Below, piece by piece: positions 23,222-32,219 of a DNA stretch of 32,823 nucleotides (the stretch's first letter is position 1; each line of letters opens with the position of its first letter). The position numbers and the translations under genes were made by a program. This stretch comes from JAKLFA01 sp964450385 (GTDB taxonomy: Bacteria; Omnitrophota; Gorgyraeia; Zapsychrales; JANLHA01): assembly GCA_964450385.1 (NCBI GenBank), contig CAYVEC010000018.1:1-32823 (forward strand), in the 5' to 3' direction. The notes below the pieces were generated by a model, which saw only the letters and a program-made list of their open reading frames with translations, was not told the origin of the DNA and did no database searches.

Positions 23222-23894
23222 CTTTATATCCTATTCGTAGATTTTTATACGCGGCCTCCGCAGTCGAAACAGAGTTGTCGGCATCGGTCATGAGCGCCAC
23301 AGCCCCGGCGTAACGCGGCGGCCGCGCGCCGAAGACCTTTTTATAATCCTCAAAGATGTTCCGTTCTTCAGCGACCCAGCGGCCGAGATTGGCCCGGCCC
23401 GATTCAATAACAAAGAGTTTAATGTTATGAGAATACGGGCTCGTGAGGACCGTCCCGGCGGGATTCTTCTCATCCCAGATATATTCCAGGGTCTTGATCT
23501 GATTAAAATTCCAACTGAGAAAGATCACATAGACCCGGGCCGCATAATCATCGCGTTCGATCCACCCTCCGTTGGCGCCAGAGCTTCCTCCTTTTGACGG
23601 AAAGACATCGACCTTCCACTCCCACGAGATCATCGGGAAATGATAGACATCGAACCGGATCCGATAAAAAAGCCCGGAACTCGCGGCCTGACTCTGAGCC
23701 AACAGAAACCCCTGACCAGGGGCCGCCTTGATCTCATAAAGGACCTTGCCTTTAAAGACCTTTTCCTGCCACTCATCGAGCCCGCGGGATTGATTAAAGG
23801 GGAACCATTTCGGAAGTTCATAGGCAAAGGCAGGGACCAGAAACACAGCGGTGATGAGGACAATCAGAAGATAAATCAGACGGCGAGGGGTCAT
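23214..23894 (-). CDS. DUF3047 exported protein
   Basis: A 226-residue protein with a signal peptide (MTPRRLIYLLIVLITAVFLVPAFA) and a beta-rich mature domain of the DUF3047 type. Recognisable segments are LYEIKAAPGQGFLLAQSQAA, the ISWEWKVD strand, DDYAARVYVIF, and the C-terminal IFEDYKKVFGARPPRYAGAV and ALMTDADNSVSTAEAAYKNL. Members are periplasmic proteins of unknown function. A TATAAT-like box lies about 42 bases upstream, but the ribosome site is weak. It appears to head a small operon with the HAMP-like protein (8-nt overlap) and the small membrane protein. Confidence 0.8.
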   Translation of the reverse strand: MTPRRLIYLLIVLITAVFLVPAFAYELPKWFPFNQSRGLDEWQEKVFKGKVLYEIKAAPGQGFLLAQSQAASSGLFYRIRFDVYHFPMISWEWKVDVFPSKGGSSGANGGWIERDDYAARVYVIFLSWNFNQIKTLEYIWDEKNPAGTVLTSPYSHNIKLFVIESGRANLGRWVAEERNIFEDYKKVFGARPPRYAGAVALMTDADNSVSTAEAAYKNLRIGYKDD

Positions 23895-23935
23895 TCGTAA
23901 GGGTCTCGCATTCGCCCTGGTTCAAAAGCCGTTTT

Positions 23936-23941
23936 ATTATA
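23936..23941 (-). promoter_or_regulatory. candidate -10 box for DUF3047 operon
   Basis: A perfect TATAAT on the minus strand about 42 bases before the DUF3047 ATG. No convincing -35 hexamer is present at the usual distance (ATCTGT at 17 bases), so the assignment is weak. Confidence 0.3.
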
Positions 23942-24010
23942 ACACAACCCCCACAAAAACAGATGTTTTATCAATTAAATCATCCCTGAAACCCAGGTCG
24001 TTTTTGTCGA

Positions 24011-26659
24011 TCAAGAGGCCGTCCGCACAAACGACGGATCCGTCACCCCGAGAAAGGCGTTAAGGTCCGTCACCGGCTGAACCCCGATAATGGTCGGGGT
24101 CAGGCCTGCGGCAGCCTCGATGACCTGAAGATGGACCGGATCGATCCGGAAGACGATCCCTTCGCCAGAATGAGCGGCCTGAAGATCTCTCCTGACAGGG
24201 GTCAGATCAATACCGCCAGGGGACGTCTGACCGGTGGCCGCAGACGTGTCTTGTTGTTGAACACCCCCCTCGCGCGGCCCAAGATCACCTCTCTGTCCGA
24301 GCATCGCGGTATCTCGCGGCGTCACCCGGGGCATTTTTGTTTCTGGAAAATATCTATCGCGGATGTCCTCGCGGACCACGACGATCGCCTCAAAAACACT
24401 CGAGGAATTGCTCACTTCCGGCACGACGATCATATACACCGGGGCGTTGTCCTCCGCCACCCCAAAGCGGTCCAGGAAATCATTCCGCAGCAGGCCGAGC
24501 TGCCATCCGGTCGTGATCACGGCCGCGGGATTCAATCGGCGCACCTCGTCAATAAACCCCGCTCCATAATCAACCGCGACGTTCATCACCACAACCGCGT
24601 CCGTCCACTCTGACGTATTGACCGCATTGCTGTCGATGGCTGCCCCGAGATATTCCACGATCTGATAACGTTCTCGTGCCCAGCCGTTATCGCGCAAATT
24701 GCGTTCAAGGGCCGCCCGTTTTTCAGGATCCGGCTCAACAAACAGGACCTTGGGCGCCCTGCCAAACGTGAGCCCGAGCTTCCCGTCGTCCGCCCCAAAG
24801 TCAACCGCCGGTAGGTCCCCCATCCTCTCCCTCACCACCTGCATCGCGATGAGCGCCCCGTGGGTCGCGGCCGGAGGGGTCTCAGCCACGCCATGAATAT
24901 TGATCAACTCCAACGACTCAAGTGTCACGAACATCATCCCTGGATAACGCCCTTTAACCCCATCGACGATGGCCCTGACAGCGGGATGGGCGTAATAATA
25001 CACCACATCACCATGACGCCGGAGGATCACCCGCTGCCGGCCGTCGCACTCAGCCTCGATGAACTCCATCGGAAAATACCGGCCCCCCATTTCCGCAGGA
25101 TAATGAAAATCATACCGGGCGCCCGGGAATTCCCGCTCGACCAACGAAAAGAAACCCCTGATGATATCATCGCCACCGGCAAGCGGCAGGGGTGACTCGG
25201 GTCCGAGCCCATTCAGCCGGGCCCTCGTCTCCGGAGAGACGCTCGAGACCAGACCCCGCAACCGCTCCAGCGCGGCCTTTAGTCCGATGCCGCGACCGGG
25301 CACGTCAATATTCACAAGCGACGGGAACTCCTTTTTTAAGTCGTTCGCGATGTCATTCACCGACCATCCGCTATAATGGCTGAGAAAGGCAACCGGGTTC
25401 CGAACCACAGCAACGGCATTGCGCGCCTCCTCGACCGTGGCGAATGGCTTGACCTGCGCATCGCTTATATCGCGATGGAACGACACCGGATCTGCGATCC
25501 TCTCCTCCCCGGCCCGTCCCGCGACGGGTAAGGCCATGACCTGGATCACGCTCAGGGCGCCAGCCCCTGGGGAAAGCATGGCCACATCCGACGTCGTGAT
25601 CATAGCCCTGTCCAGATTCCGTCCAAAACCAACCCCGCCCACAAAATATTTTCTCGGGATCAGAGTGTTCGAAGCAGGATCATATTCTTCCTTAATCAGC
25701 TTATACGCGCCCTTCTGAAACGCCTGGACATACCGCTCCCAGATCTTTCCGGCCTCATCAGGGTCGTCGATCGCCACCCCCGCGACCTTGCGCCGGTCCA
25801 CATAGGCCTCGGATAAAAGACTGGCCGTGATCTTTTCCTTATACCATGCCGCCAAGATCAATGAATGATAGACCTGACGGAGACGAATAAAATGCGCCCC
25901 CTCATTGACCTCGCGCTCGAGAGCCGGGATCACCACATCACGAAAGACCGCGCGCGCCATATCGCTCCTGCCGTCGTTCCCGGCCGCGCCGCCGCCATCG
26001 ACCGCGGCTAGATAATCCGCCTCCAGCAAGACCTTGAGCCGCGCCTCGACCACATAGGCCGTGACCGCCTCGGGATTTTCATAGACAACGGCCTTCTCAG
26101 GAACGATCCAGACCTTATTGAACATCTCGACGGGAATATCCGTTGTTCCGAACCGCTCGGCTGCCGTCGCGTAGACCTCGGCCCAGAACGCCTTGCCGAC
26201 ATCTCCCTCCGGATACATGACAGCCGCGCTGATCTGCTTAAGGAGATAATCCTGGGCGAGCAGGTCGCGCCCCATTTCTGTCTGACCCAAGGCTTCGGGC
26301 ACGATACGATCCTTCTCATACGGCGAAAGATTTACCCAAAGGTCGTCTTCAGGCACCGTGAGGGCGGCGAGAAAATATTTAATGAGACGAGGGATATCCT
26401 CGGAGACCGCGGGGTCAGCGGATCCGGCCCGGCCACGGTCCAGAATAAAATCAAACCGGAAGGGATTCTCCGGATACACCCTGATCCCGGTGAGCACCGG
26501 CGGCTGGGCCGGCTGACTTAACGATACCATCACCCCGGGCTCCGGGAGACTGAGCGCCCCCTGGGCATAAACGGGTCCGAGAGCATCAACGCTAAAACAG
26601 GCGCTGAAAATTCCTATCAAGAGTCGTGCATTAAGACTATGCCTATTATTTTTCCGCAT
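24011..26659 (-). CDS. large exported protein of Omnitrophota-type family with methyltransferase-like segment
   Basis: An 882-residue protein with a signal peptide ending YAQ (residue 33). Residues 38-345 match a family I recall repeatedly from Candidatus Omnitrophota genomes: LTGIRVYPENPFRFDFILDR, LWVNLSPYEKDRIVPEALGQ, TEMGRDLLAQDYLLKQ, VEMFNKVWIVPEKAVVYEN, and IPRKYFVGGVGFG. Its function is unknown. Residues 617-765 look like a class I SAM-dependent methyltransferase fold (VDFGADDGKLGL as motif I, VLFVEPDPEKRAALERNL as the next acidic strand, and a hydrophobic strand DAVVVMNVAVDYGAG). The tail is Gly/Gln/Pro-rich and then globular. A candidate promoter lies at 26685-26714, but no ribosome site is seen before the ATG. 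The presence of a signal peptide with a SAM-type fold is odd, since SAM is cytoplasmic; the fold may be degenerate. Confidence 0.7.
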   Translation of the reverse strand: MRKNNRHSLNARLLIGIFSACFSVDALGPVYAQGALSLPEPGVMVSLSQPAQPPVLTGIRVYPENPFRFDFILDRGRAGSADPAVSEDIPRLIKYFLAALTVPEDDLWVNLSPYEKDRIVPEALGQTEMGRDLLAQDYLLKQISAAVMYPEGDVGKAFWAEVYATAAERFGTTDIPVEMFNKVWIVPEKAVVYENPEAVTAYVVEARLKVLLEADYLAAVDGGGAAGNDGRSDMARAVFRDVVIPALEREVNEGAHFIRLRQVYHSLILAAWYKEKITASLLSEAYVDRRKVAGVAIDDPDEAGKIWERYVQAFQKGAYKLIKEEYDPASNTLIPRKYFVGGVGFGRNLDRAMITTSDVAMLSPGAGALSVIQVMALPVAGRAGEERIADPVSFHRDISDAQVKPFATVEEARNAVAVVRNPVAFLSHYSGWSVNDIANDLKKEFPSLVNIDVPGRGIGLKAALERLRGLVSSVSPETRARLNGLGPESPLPLAGGDDIIRGFFSLVEREFPGARYDFHYPAEMGGRYFPMEFIEAECDGRQRVILRRHGDVVYYYAHPAVRAIVDGVKGRYPGMMFVTLESLELINIHGVAETPPAATHGALIAMQVVRERMGDLPAVDFGADDGKLGLTFGRAPKVLFVEPDPEKRAALERNLRDNGWARERYQIVEYLGAAIDSNAVNTSEWTDAVVVMNVAVDYGAGFIDEVRRLNPAAVITTGWQLGLLRNDFLDRFGVAEDNAPVYMIVVPEVSNSSSVFEAIVVVREDIRDRYFPETKMPRVTPRDTAMLGQRGDLGPREGGVQQQDTSAATGQTSPGGIDLTPVRRDLQAAHSGEGIVFRIDPVHLQVIEAAAGLTPTIIGVQPVTDLNAFLGVTDPSFVRTAS

Positions 26660-26684
26660 AAATATTAAATGCTTTCCGATACTA

Positions 26685-26714
26685 ACTATAAATTATTTAA
26701 ATCTCCTTTACCAA
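26685..26714 (-). promoter_or_regulatory. candidate promoter of the Omnitrophota-type gene
   Basis: TTGGTA (26709-26714) and TATAGT (26685-26690) on the minus strand with an 18-base spacer, leaving a leader of about 20 bases before ATG 26659. The spacer contains AAGGAG, too far from the start to act as its ribosome site. Confidence 0.4.
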
Positions 26715-26757
26715 TCAGACGCCGCCGTTCGATCCCTCAAACTCCGACGGGCCCAGC

Positions 26758-27759
26758 TCAGGTCTCAGTCTCATCTGGAAACCCGAACATCTCCCGAATA
26801 ATATAATTCGGCCGGCCTTTCGATTCAAAGAACATTGAGCCAACATAAAGACCAACGATCGCGATCGAGAGAAGCTGAACCCCACCGATAAAAAATATGC
26901 TAAGGAGAAGAACTGAAAATTCCGCCGGAAGCCGCGGCAGACCGAGGGGCTGAAGCGTGAGATACATCAACAGGCCCAGCGAACCGATCACGGTAACGAT
27001 CCCGGCAAGGAGCGCGAATTTCAGAGGCACGCTCGAGAACGAGATCAGGGCAGAATCAAGAAAATTACCGATGACCCCCCGGCCGAAAACCGGAAATTTT
27101 GTCCGTCCCCTCCGTCTCGGTTCACGATGATAATAAACGAACATCTGATTGAACCCGATCCAACAGACAAGCCCGCGCAGGAAAGGCCGCTTTTCCTTCA
27201 TCCTCACCAAATGATCCACAACCCGGCGAGAAAGGAGTTTGAAATCGCCGGCCTCGACCGGCAGTTTAAAATCCGTGGCCTGACTCAAGATCCAATACCC
27301 GAGCCGCGTCATCGCGATCTTGACGATCGATTCACCCGCCCGGGACCGGCGGACCGTATGCACAACATCAATATCCTCACGAGTTCTCCAGGCCTGGATC
27401 ATTTCGGGGATCACCTCAGGCGGATCCTGAAGGTCGGCGTCGAGATAGACCACCGCGTCCCCGCGGGCATGTTCCATACCCAAGAGCACGCACGGCGACA
27501 CGCCAAACGGCCGCGAGGTCGTAATGACCCGTATATCCCCGGCCTCACGCGACGCCTTCCGAAGCACGGCCAGAGAGCCATCTGTTGAACTGTCATTCAC
27601 AAAGATCAGTTCATAATCCCGGATCACGCCCCGGGCCGTTTGTCCGCGCAGCACCGCCCGACAGCGGCTGATGAGTTCGGGCAGGACCTCCTCCTCATCC
27701 CGGAATGAAAAAACAAGTGAGATCAGGGGCAACCCCTGTGGTCGTGAGACCTTTTCCAT
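26758..27759 (-). CDS. GT2-family glycosyltransferase with two C-terminal membrane helices
   Basis: A 333-residue GtrB/dolichyl-phosphate mannosyltransferase-like enzyme. The GT-A domain occupies about 10-225: SLVFSFRDEEEVLPEL, YELIFVNDSSTDGSL, and the metal-binding VVYLDADLQDPPEVIPEM (DxD-type). Two membrane helices follow (PLKFALLAGIVTVIGSLGLL and LLLSIFFIGGVQLLSIAIVG), with the conserved end VGLYVGSMFFESKGRPNYII. It probably transfers a sugar from a nucleotide-sugar to polyprenyl phosphate on the inner leaflet. ATG 27757-27759 has GGAGGAGGGAG seven bases upstream, and replaces the longer frame to 27795. It lies 66 bases after the radical SAM gene. Confidence 0.9.
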   Translation of the reverse strand: MEKVSRPQGLPLISLVFSFRDEEEVLPELISRCRAVLRGQTARGVIRDYELIFVNDSSTDGSLAVLRKASREAGDIRVITTSRPFGVSPCVLLGMEHARGDAVVYLDADLQDPPEVIPEMIQAWRTREDIDVVHTVRRSRAGESIVKIAMTRLGYWILSQATDFKLPVEAGDFKLLSRRVVDHLVRMKEKRPFLRGLVCWIGFNQMFVYYHREPRRRGRTKFPVFGRGVIGNFLDSALISFSSVPLKFALLAGIVTVIGSLGLLMYLTLQPLGLPRLPAEFSVLLLSIFFIGGVQLLSIAIVGLYVGSMFFESKGRPNYIIREMFGFPDETET

Positions 27760-27825
27760 GTCGCGACTCCCTCCTCCTTTATCGGGGCACCCCATCGCAT
27801 CGGGGTGAACACCGTCACATGATCC

Positions 27826-29241
27826 TTACCGCTTCCTCGGGGGCCGGCAGAGAGACGCCAGAGAATGCCAGGCCGTCACAAGGATCGTCCGGATCCCGAA
27901 ACGCTTCACGATCGGGACCCACCGCCACCAGCAGAGATAAATCCGTATCAAGGCCTGCTGCTGGAGCCGCATGAGGTCAGCCACCTCAAGGTCCCCGACG
28001 GACATGACCGCTGAGCCATAGCGCTGAAATTTTGAAAAATCCTTCTCGACGATCCTGAGCCCGTGCTCCCCGCGCTCGGCCATGCGCAGCATCTCGGTCC
28101 CCGGATAGGGGATCGCCACATTGAGCGTGACATGCTGAATATCGCGCTGACGGCACAGGTAGCGCACCGTCCGTTCGATCGTCTCTCGGGTGTCACCCGG
28201 CAGGCCGATGATGACGGAATTGGTGGTCTCGATCCCAAGACGATTATTGATCCGATTCGCCGTCTGATAACTCTCGAGCGGGATCCCTTTTTTGATGATC
28301 TTCCGCACGGCCTCATCCGCTGTCTCGAGGCCAAAACTGATCCGCACCAGTCCCGCTTCCTGCAGCCGCCGCGCGAGCTCCTCATCCCAGAGATTGGCGC
28401 GCGTGCTGCCTTCAAAGGTGATCCCGAGTTTTTCTTCCAGGATCGCGTCGCATAACGCGAGAATATACCCCCGGTCCAGGGTCAAGACATCGTCAACAAA
28501 ATAAATATGTTCAACCCCATCCCGTCGCACGACCTCGCAGAGCTCGACCATGACATGGGGGATGCTCCGGCGCCGTACGGCCTTCCCATAGAGGTCGTTC
28601 GCGCAAAACACACAGGCAAAGGGACACCCCCGGGCCATCTGGACCGAGGTATACCTTTTCTCTCCGCGAGGGGTGCCGAGGACGTACATTTCATTCTTCA
28701 GCAGTTCGCGCGCGGGCGCGGCACCCGTGTCGAGATCTTGAAGGACCGGCGCCGGGCCGGCATAAACAATCGCGCCGTTCCGCCGCGTCATGATGCCGGA
28801 AAGAACCGGACTCAGGTCCCCCTGCTCAATCGACCGAAGAAAATCAGAAAAGATCAGATCGCACTCCCCGACTGCGACATAATCAAATCCATCATCAAGC
28901 GCGGCCTCCGGATAATAGGTCACGTGCGGGCCGCCCATGATGACCGGCCGGCCCAGGTCCCGCTTAAATAATCGCGCGAGGCGAACCGCGTTCGGATAAA
29001 AGGGTGTTGCCGCGGTCAGGCCGATCAGATCAGGGGCAAACGCACGGACCCGTTCGAGAACGGCCTGGTCATCAAGGCCCTCGATGTGGGCATCGATGAG
29101 CTGAACGGTCCAGCCGGCCTTCTGCGCAATGGCCGCGATGAGACAAAGATTGAGCGGCGGAAAAGTCGAGACCTTGCGCGCGGCCTCTTTAAACCCGCCG
29201 AACTCCGCAAACCACGAAGGGAACACCAGCGACAATTTCAT
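27826..29241 (-). CDS. cobalamin-binding-domain radical SAM enzyme
   Basis: A 471-residue class B-type radical SAM protein. The N-terminal B12-binding domain (about 1-150) includes LIDAHIEGLD, which literally contains DxHxxG, and the GGPHVTYYPEAAL stretch typical of these enzymes. The radical SAM domain carries CPFACVFC (x3/x2 spacing), then RISFGLETADEAVRKIIKKG and VIIGLPGDTRETIERT. A C-terminal helical region ends in a hydrophobic/basic segment (IYLCWWRWVPIVKRFGIRTI) that may contact the membrane. Relatives methylate or rearrange unactivated carbons in lipids, phosphonates or antibiotics. The start MKLSLVFPSW was taken for its fit to the family and a GAGG nine bases upstream. Flanking nitroreductase and glycosyltransferase genes hint at lipid or glycan tailoring; the substrate is unknown. 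Confidence 0.88.
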   Translation of the reverse strand: MKLSLVFPSWFAEFGGFKEAARKVSTFPPLNLCLIAAIAQKAGWTVQLIDAHIEGLDDQAVLERVRAFAPDLIGLTAATPFYPNAVRLARLFKRDLGRPVIMGGPHVTYYPEAALDDGFDYVAVGECDLIFSDFLRSIEQGDLSPVLSGIMTRRNGAIVYAGPAPVLQDLDTGAAPARELLKNEMYVLGTPRGEKRYTSVQMARGCPFACVFCANDLYGKAVRRRSIPHVMVELCEVVRRDGVEHIYFVDDVLTLDRGYILALCDAILEEKLGITFEGSTRANLWDEELARRLQEAGLVRISFGLETADEAVRKIIKKGIPLESYQTANRINNRLGIETTNSVIIGLPGDTRETIERTVRYLCRQRDIQHVTLNVAIPYPGTEMLRMAERGEHGLRIVEKDFSKFQRYGSAVMSVGDLEVADLMRLQQQALIRIYLCWWRWVPIVKRFGIRTILVTAWHSLASLCRPPRKR

Positions 29242-29345
29242 GACACCCATCCTCATCTGCACCCTGCCGGGCCGACGAGACCGCACTCTCCTGACGCTCA
29301 TCGCCCGCCCCGGTTCTCCGGATCCCTTGGATCCCGTCCGGCCGT

Positions 29346-29882
29346 CTATGCCCCGGCTGTCCGGCCCCACTCATTCCACGACACGACCGATGGATCAAAT
29401 TTGTCGCGCGGCCTCTCCTCCCCTGAGGGAACCCCAACCGCGATGACGCACAGCGGCATGACCGTCTCAGGAAGACGCAGGATCTCTTTAACAGCGGCCA
29501 CACGCTCCGGCCGCGGATGGGCCGCGGTCCAGCACGCCCCGAGCCCCAACGCCGTCGCGGCCACAAGGATGTTTTCGGCAGCCGCCGCGCAGTCCTGGAC
29601 CCAATAGTCCGTTGAAGATCCCCCATGAGCAACGCTCAGATCACTCGCCACAACGATCGCGTGCCGGGCCGAAAGGAGCATCTTGGCATACGGCAAGACC
29701 GCGGCCAGGGCCTCGATGACCGTCGGGTCATTGATCACGACAAAACGAAAATGCCGCGTATCGCGCGAACTCGGGGCTGACATTCCGGCCCGGACGATCT
29801 CGATCATCCGTTCATCATCCACCGGGACCCCGGTATATTGTCGGATACTCCGTCGCTGTAAAATTGCCTTCAACGCGTCCAT
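29346..29882 (-). CDS. nitroreductase-family flavoprotein
   Basis: A 178-residue FMN-dependent nitroreductase-fold protein. Marks are the N-terminal FMN phosphate-binding RRSIRQYTGVPVDDERMIEI, the SAPSSRDTRHFRFVVI segment, and the second FMN-binding part AAAENILVAATALGLGACW. The C-terminal PLCVIAVGVPSGEERPRDKF is the usual family end. Single-subunit members reduce quinones, nitro groups or unsaturated bonds with NAD(P)H. GGAGG is seven bases before ATG 29880-29882; an adjacent Met one codon earlier is equally possible. It lies 48 bases after the membrane protein and 104 bases before the radical SAM gene; a shared operon is plausible but not shown. Confidence 0.9.
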   Translation of the reverse strand: MDALKAILQRRSIRQYTGVPVDDERMIEIVRAGMSAPSSRDTRHFRFVVINDPTVIEALAAVLPYAKMLLSARHAIVVASDLSVAHGGSSTDYWVQDCAAAAENILVAATALGLGACWTAAHPRPERVAAVKEILRLPETVMPLCVIAVGVPSGEERPRDKFDPSVVSWNEWGRTAGA

Positions 29883-29930
29883 CATTTTTCCTCCCCCATT
29901 CCTCTCCTTCAACCACGATTCGACCCTTCC

Positions 29931-31949
29931 TTACCGATCCGTCGGCAGGTCCACGCTCATCCCAAAAAGCCGGACGGTGTCCGCCCCGTCCCTGGGCACC
30001 AACAGGAAACGATAATGCCGCACGGGCAGCGGACGCCGCAACACAAAACAGGCCTGACCATTCACCGAGATGACCTCGGCCTCGAGATCCGCCCAGCGCT
30101 GCCCGTCGGGCGACCCATAGATCCGACATTCAACGCCGCCCGTCACATTCCCGTAGGAAATAAAATCCGCGGCAAAATACACCAGCCGCTGCGGCGGCCC
30201 GTCCATAAAGTTCATCTCAACCCAGGCCCGGCCCTCGCGCGGATCGATTTCCCAAAAGGGCTGGCGCTCCCCATCGCGGATCTGATGGAACAGCAGAAGC
30301 CGTTCGGTCACCTGCGAGACCTCAACCGGAAAACGCCCTGTGCCCGATGCCCGGATCGCCACAATCGGCTTGCCGGTCTGCGCCCGCAGCGCCTCATGGA
30401 CCCCAGCAAAGAATTCATTCATGTCCAGAACAGCCGTAGTGTCATCAGCAAAAACAATGTCTCCAAAATCCAGCAGGCTCTCTACCCCAGGATTCCCGCG
30501 CTCGGCCGCGATCTTTCGCACCATATGGCTGATCCGGACCGGCGCGAAGCGACAATAATCCCATTCAAGGAGGGGCCAATCCTTGGCTGGCCACGAGGCC
30601 GTGCTCCGAGGTAGCATGATGACCATCACACGATTCTTTTTCTGAAAATCAACCGCCCCCAATTTTTCCTCAAGAAAATTCAGCTCATAATGGAGATCGC
30701 GCGCCGCGGTGAGGCCCCACCGAAAAGCCACGGCGCTGCTCGCCGTGAGAAGTACAACCGCGAGGATCCGAAGCCCCTGGCGCACCCGCGCACCCCCGAC
30801 GCACTGCTCCGCACGAGCCAAGACCCCCATCTGCCAGAGCAAAAGGATGGTCGCCCCAGGGAAGAGGACCCGATATCCCACAACAACGGTGCAGTCACGG
30901 GCGATCAAGGCGGGAAGATTCGCGAGAATAAACAGGACAGCGGCCATCGCGCACGCCAAGAGCGCAGACCCGGCACGCCGGCCCAGGTCCTGCCCCGGCT
31001 CACATGCAGAACGCCGATGAAAGACAAGGACCCCATACCCCGCAAGCGCGACGGCAACGGTAATGAGGCCGCCCCATTTTCCGATCTCAGGATGCCAGAC
31101 GCCGGCCAGGGTTACAAGAAATGTGTCGAGGAGCAGTCTCGCTTTTTGAACCACATCCGTGGATACAGAAAAGGCGTAAAAACTTTTCGGCATCGACTGA
31201 AAACTCAGCCACGTATGGGCATTGGGGATCACCCACCAACGATTCACGACAAAATAAATCAACATCCCTCCGCCAAAAAAGACCGCGTCCCTAAAGATCA
31301 ACCCGGCGCGTCGAGGCAATGCCGCCACGGAAAAAAAGACAACGGCAAAGGTGCAGGCAAAGACAAAAAGGGCGTTCGGCGGATAGATGAAGAGTGCCAT
31401 CAAAAAGAGCCCCAACGACGCGGCTGTCCCAAAACCCGCGCGCCCCCTCTTCGCCTCTGCCCAGAGACCCGCAGCAGTGTCCCATGTCAGATAACTGCTC
31501 ATGGCCAACAGCAGGGCCAGGAATCCCGGGACCAGATTGGTCGCCAAGATAATATTGATCTGACTCGCCGGAACCACCGCCATCTGAAGCGCGATCATCC
31601 GCGCCCAAAAGACATCGAACCCCAAACGCCGTTCAAGGAATCGGGCAAAAAGAACAAGCAAGGCGATCATGAGCACCCATGAGACGATCCGGGCCGCAGT
31701 AAAATGCGCCACTTCATTAAGACAGAACGTCTGGATATTAAGCAGGAGCGCCCCGAGGCCCCTACCGATCAGGACAAGGTGAGCGGTCTCTTCGTGGAGC
31801 TTGAGGTCCCGGAAGGTCCCGGGCAATAGACTATAATCATTATGAATACCAAAAGTAATGACAAAAGCCGGGGCATAGACAAAAAGCGGCCAGATGAAAA
31901 AACACGCGGTCTGGATCCGATTCAGCGTTGTTTGAGAAATCCGATTCAT
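29931..31949 (-). CDS. polytopic membrane protein, possible glycosyltransferase (GtrII-like), with C-terminal beta domain
   Basis: A 672-residue protein. Residues 1-425 hold about ten membrane helices, such as ACFFIWPLFVYAPAFVITFG and GLFLMALFIYPPNALFVFAC. A short HNDYSLL motif in the first external loop resembles the acidic pair of GtrII-type or GT-C polyprenyl-sugar glucosyltransferases. Residues 425-560 form a soluble segment (RVMVIMLPRSTASW through MNEFFAGVHEALR) as seen in such enzymes. The last 110 residues form a beta-rich, discoidin-like or carbohydrate-binding domain (VYFAADFISYGNVTGGVECR, RIYGSPDGQRWADLEAEVIS). The catalytic assignment rests on topology and motif only. A TATAAT box at 32006-32011 may serve as its -10. 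It would head the run of minus-strand genes that ends with the GT2 enzyme. Confidence 0.65.
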   Translation of the reverse strand: MNRISQTTLNRIQTACFFIWPLFVYAPAFVITFGIHNDYSLLPGTFRDLKLHEETAHLVLIGRGLGALLLNIQTFCLNEVAHFTAARIVSWVLMIALLVLFARFLERRLGFDVFWARMIALQMAVVPASQINIILATNLVPGFLALLLAMSSYLTWDTAAGLWAEAKRGRAGFGTAASLGLFLMALFIYPPNALFVFACTFAVVFFSVAALPRRAGLIFRDAVFFGGGMLIYFVVNRWWVIPNAHTWLSFQSMPKSFYAFSVSTDVVQKARLLLDTFLVTLAGVWHPEIGKWGGLITVAVALAGYGVLVFHRRSACEPGQDLGRRAGSALLACAMAAVLFILANLPALIARDCTVVVGYRVLFPGATILLLWQMGVLARAEQCVGGARVRQGLRILAVVLLTASSAVAFRWGLTAARDLHYELNFLEEKLGAVDFQKKNRVMVIMLPRSTASWPAKDWPLLEWDYCRFAPVRISHMVRKIAAERGNPGVESLLDFGDIVFADDTTAVLDMNEFFAGVHEALRAQTGKPIVAIRASGTGRFPVEVSQVTERLLLFHQIRDGERQPFWEIDPREGRAWVEMNFMDGPPQRLVYFAADFISYGNVTGGVECRIYGSPDGQRWADLEAEVISVNGQACFVLRRPLPVRHYRFLLVPRDGADTVRLFGMSVDLPTDR

Positions 31950-32219
31950 GGGGATCGAGAAAATCCTCTTGGGACCGTTCCGTTCTCTTTGTTCAAGCGG
32001 AAATCATTATACTGTGTTCTCCCCTCCTCCTCCACCGCTTTTTATGAGAAAACATCCGGCCTCGAACCCCTAACGCGCATCATTATAATACAAAACCTTT
32101 GCCTGGCCATAGCTACTTGACCGGACAAAGGCTGTGATCAATTTCCTTCCTGTCTCAATCTAAAAAAACTATTGTGCCCGGCTCAACTGCGGTACCTCTT
32201 GGCTATTGGTTTCACTTAA
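31950..32219. other. intergenic region before recombinase remnant
   Basis: About 270 bases without a convincing gene. It holds a possible minus-strand -10 (TATAAT, 32006-32011) for the membrane protein. A GGCCTCGAACCCC stretch near 32060 resembles a tRNA T-loop in antisense, but no flanking stem pairs. Base composition becomes AT-richer towards 32219, where the recombinase remnant begins after an in-frame TAA. Confidence 0.5.

Noticed and set aside
27788..27807. CACCCC/GGGGTG hairpin between the radical SAM and GT2 genes as a terminator
   Set aside because: There is no T tract on either strand, and the strong GT2 ribosome site follows at once.
32040..32110. tRNA-like sequence (antisense GGTTCGA) near the recombinase remnant
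   Set aside because: The bases flanking the presumed T-loop do not form a five-base-pair stem, and no acceptor or anticodon arm could be folded.
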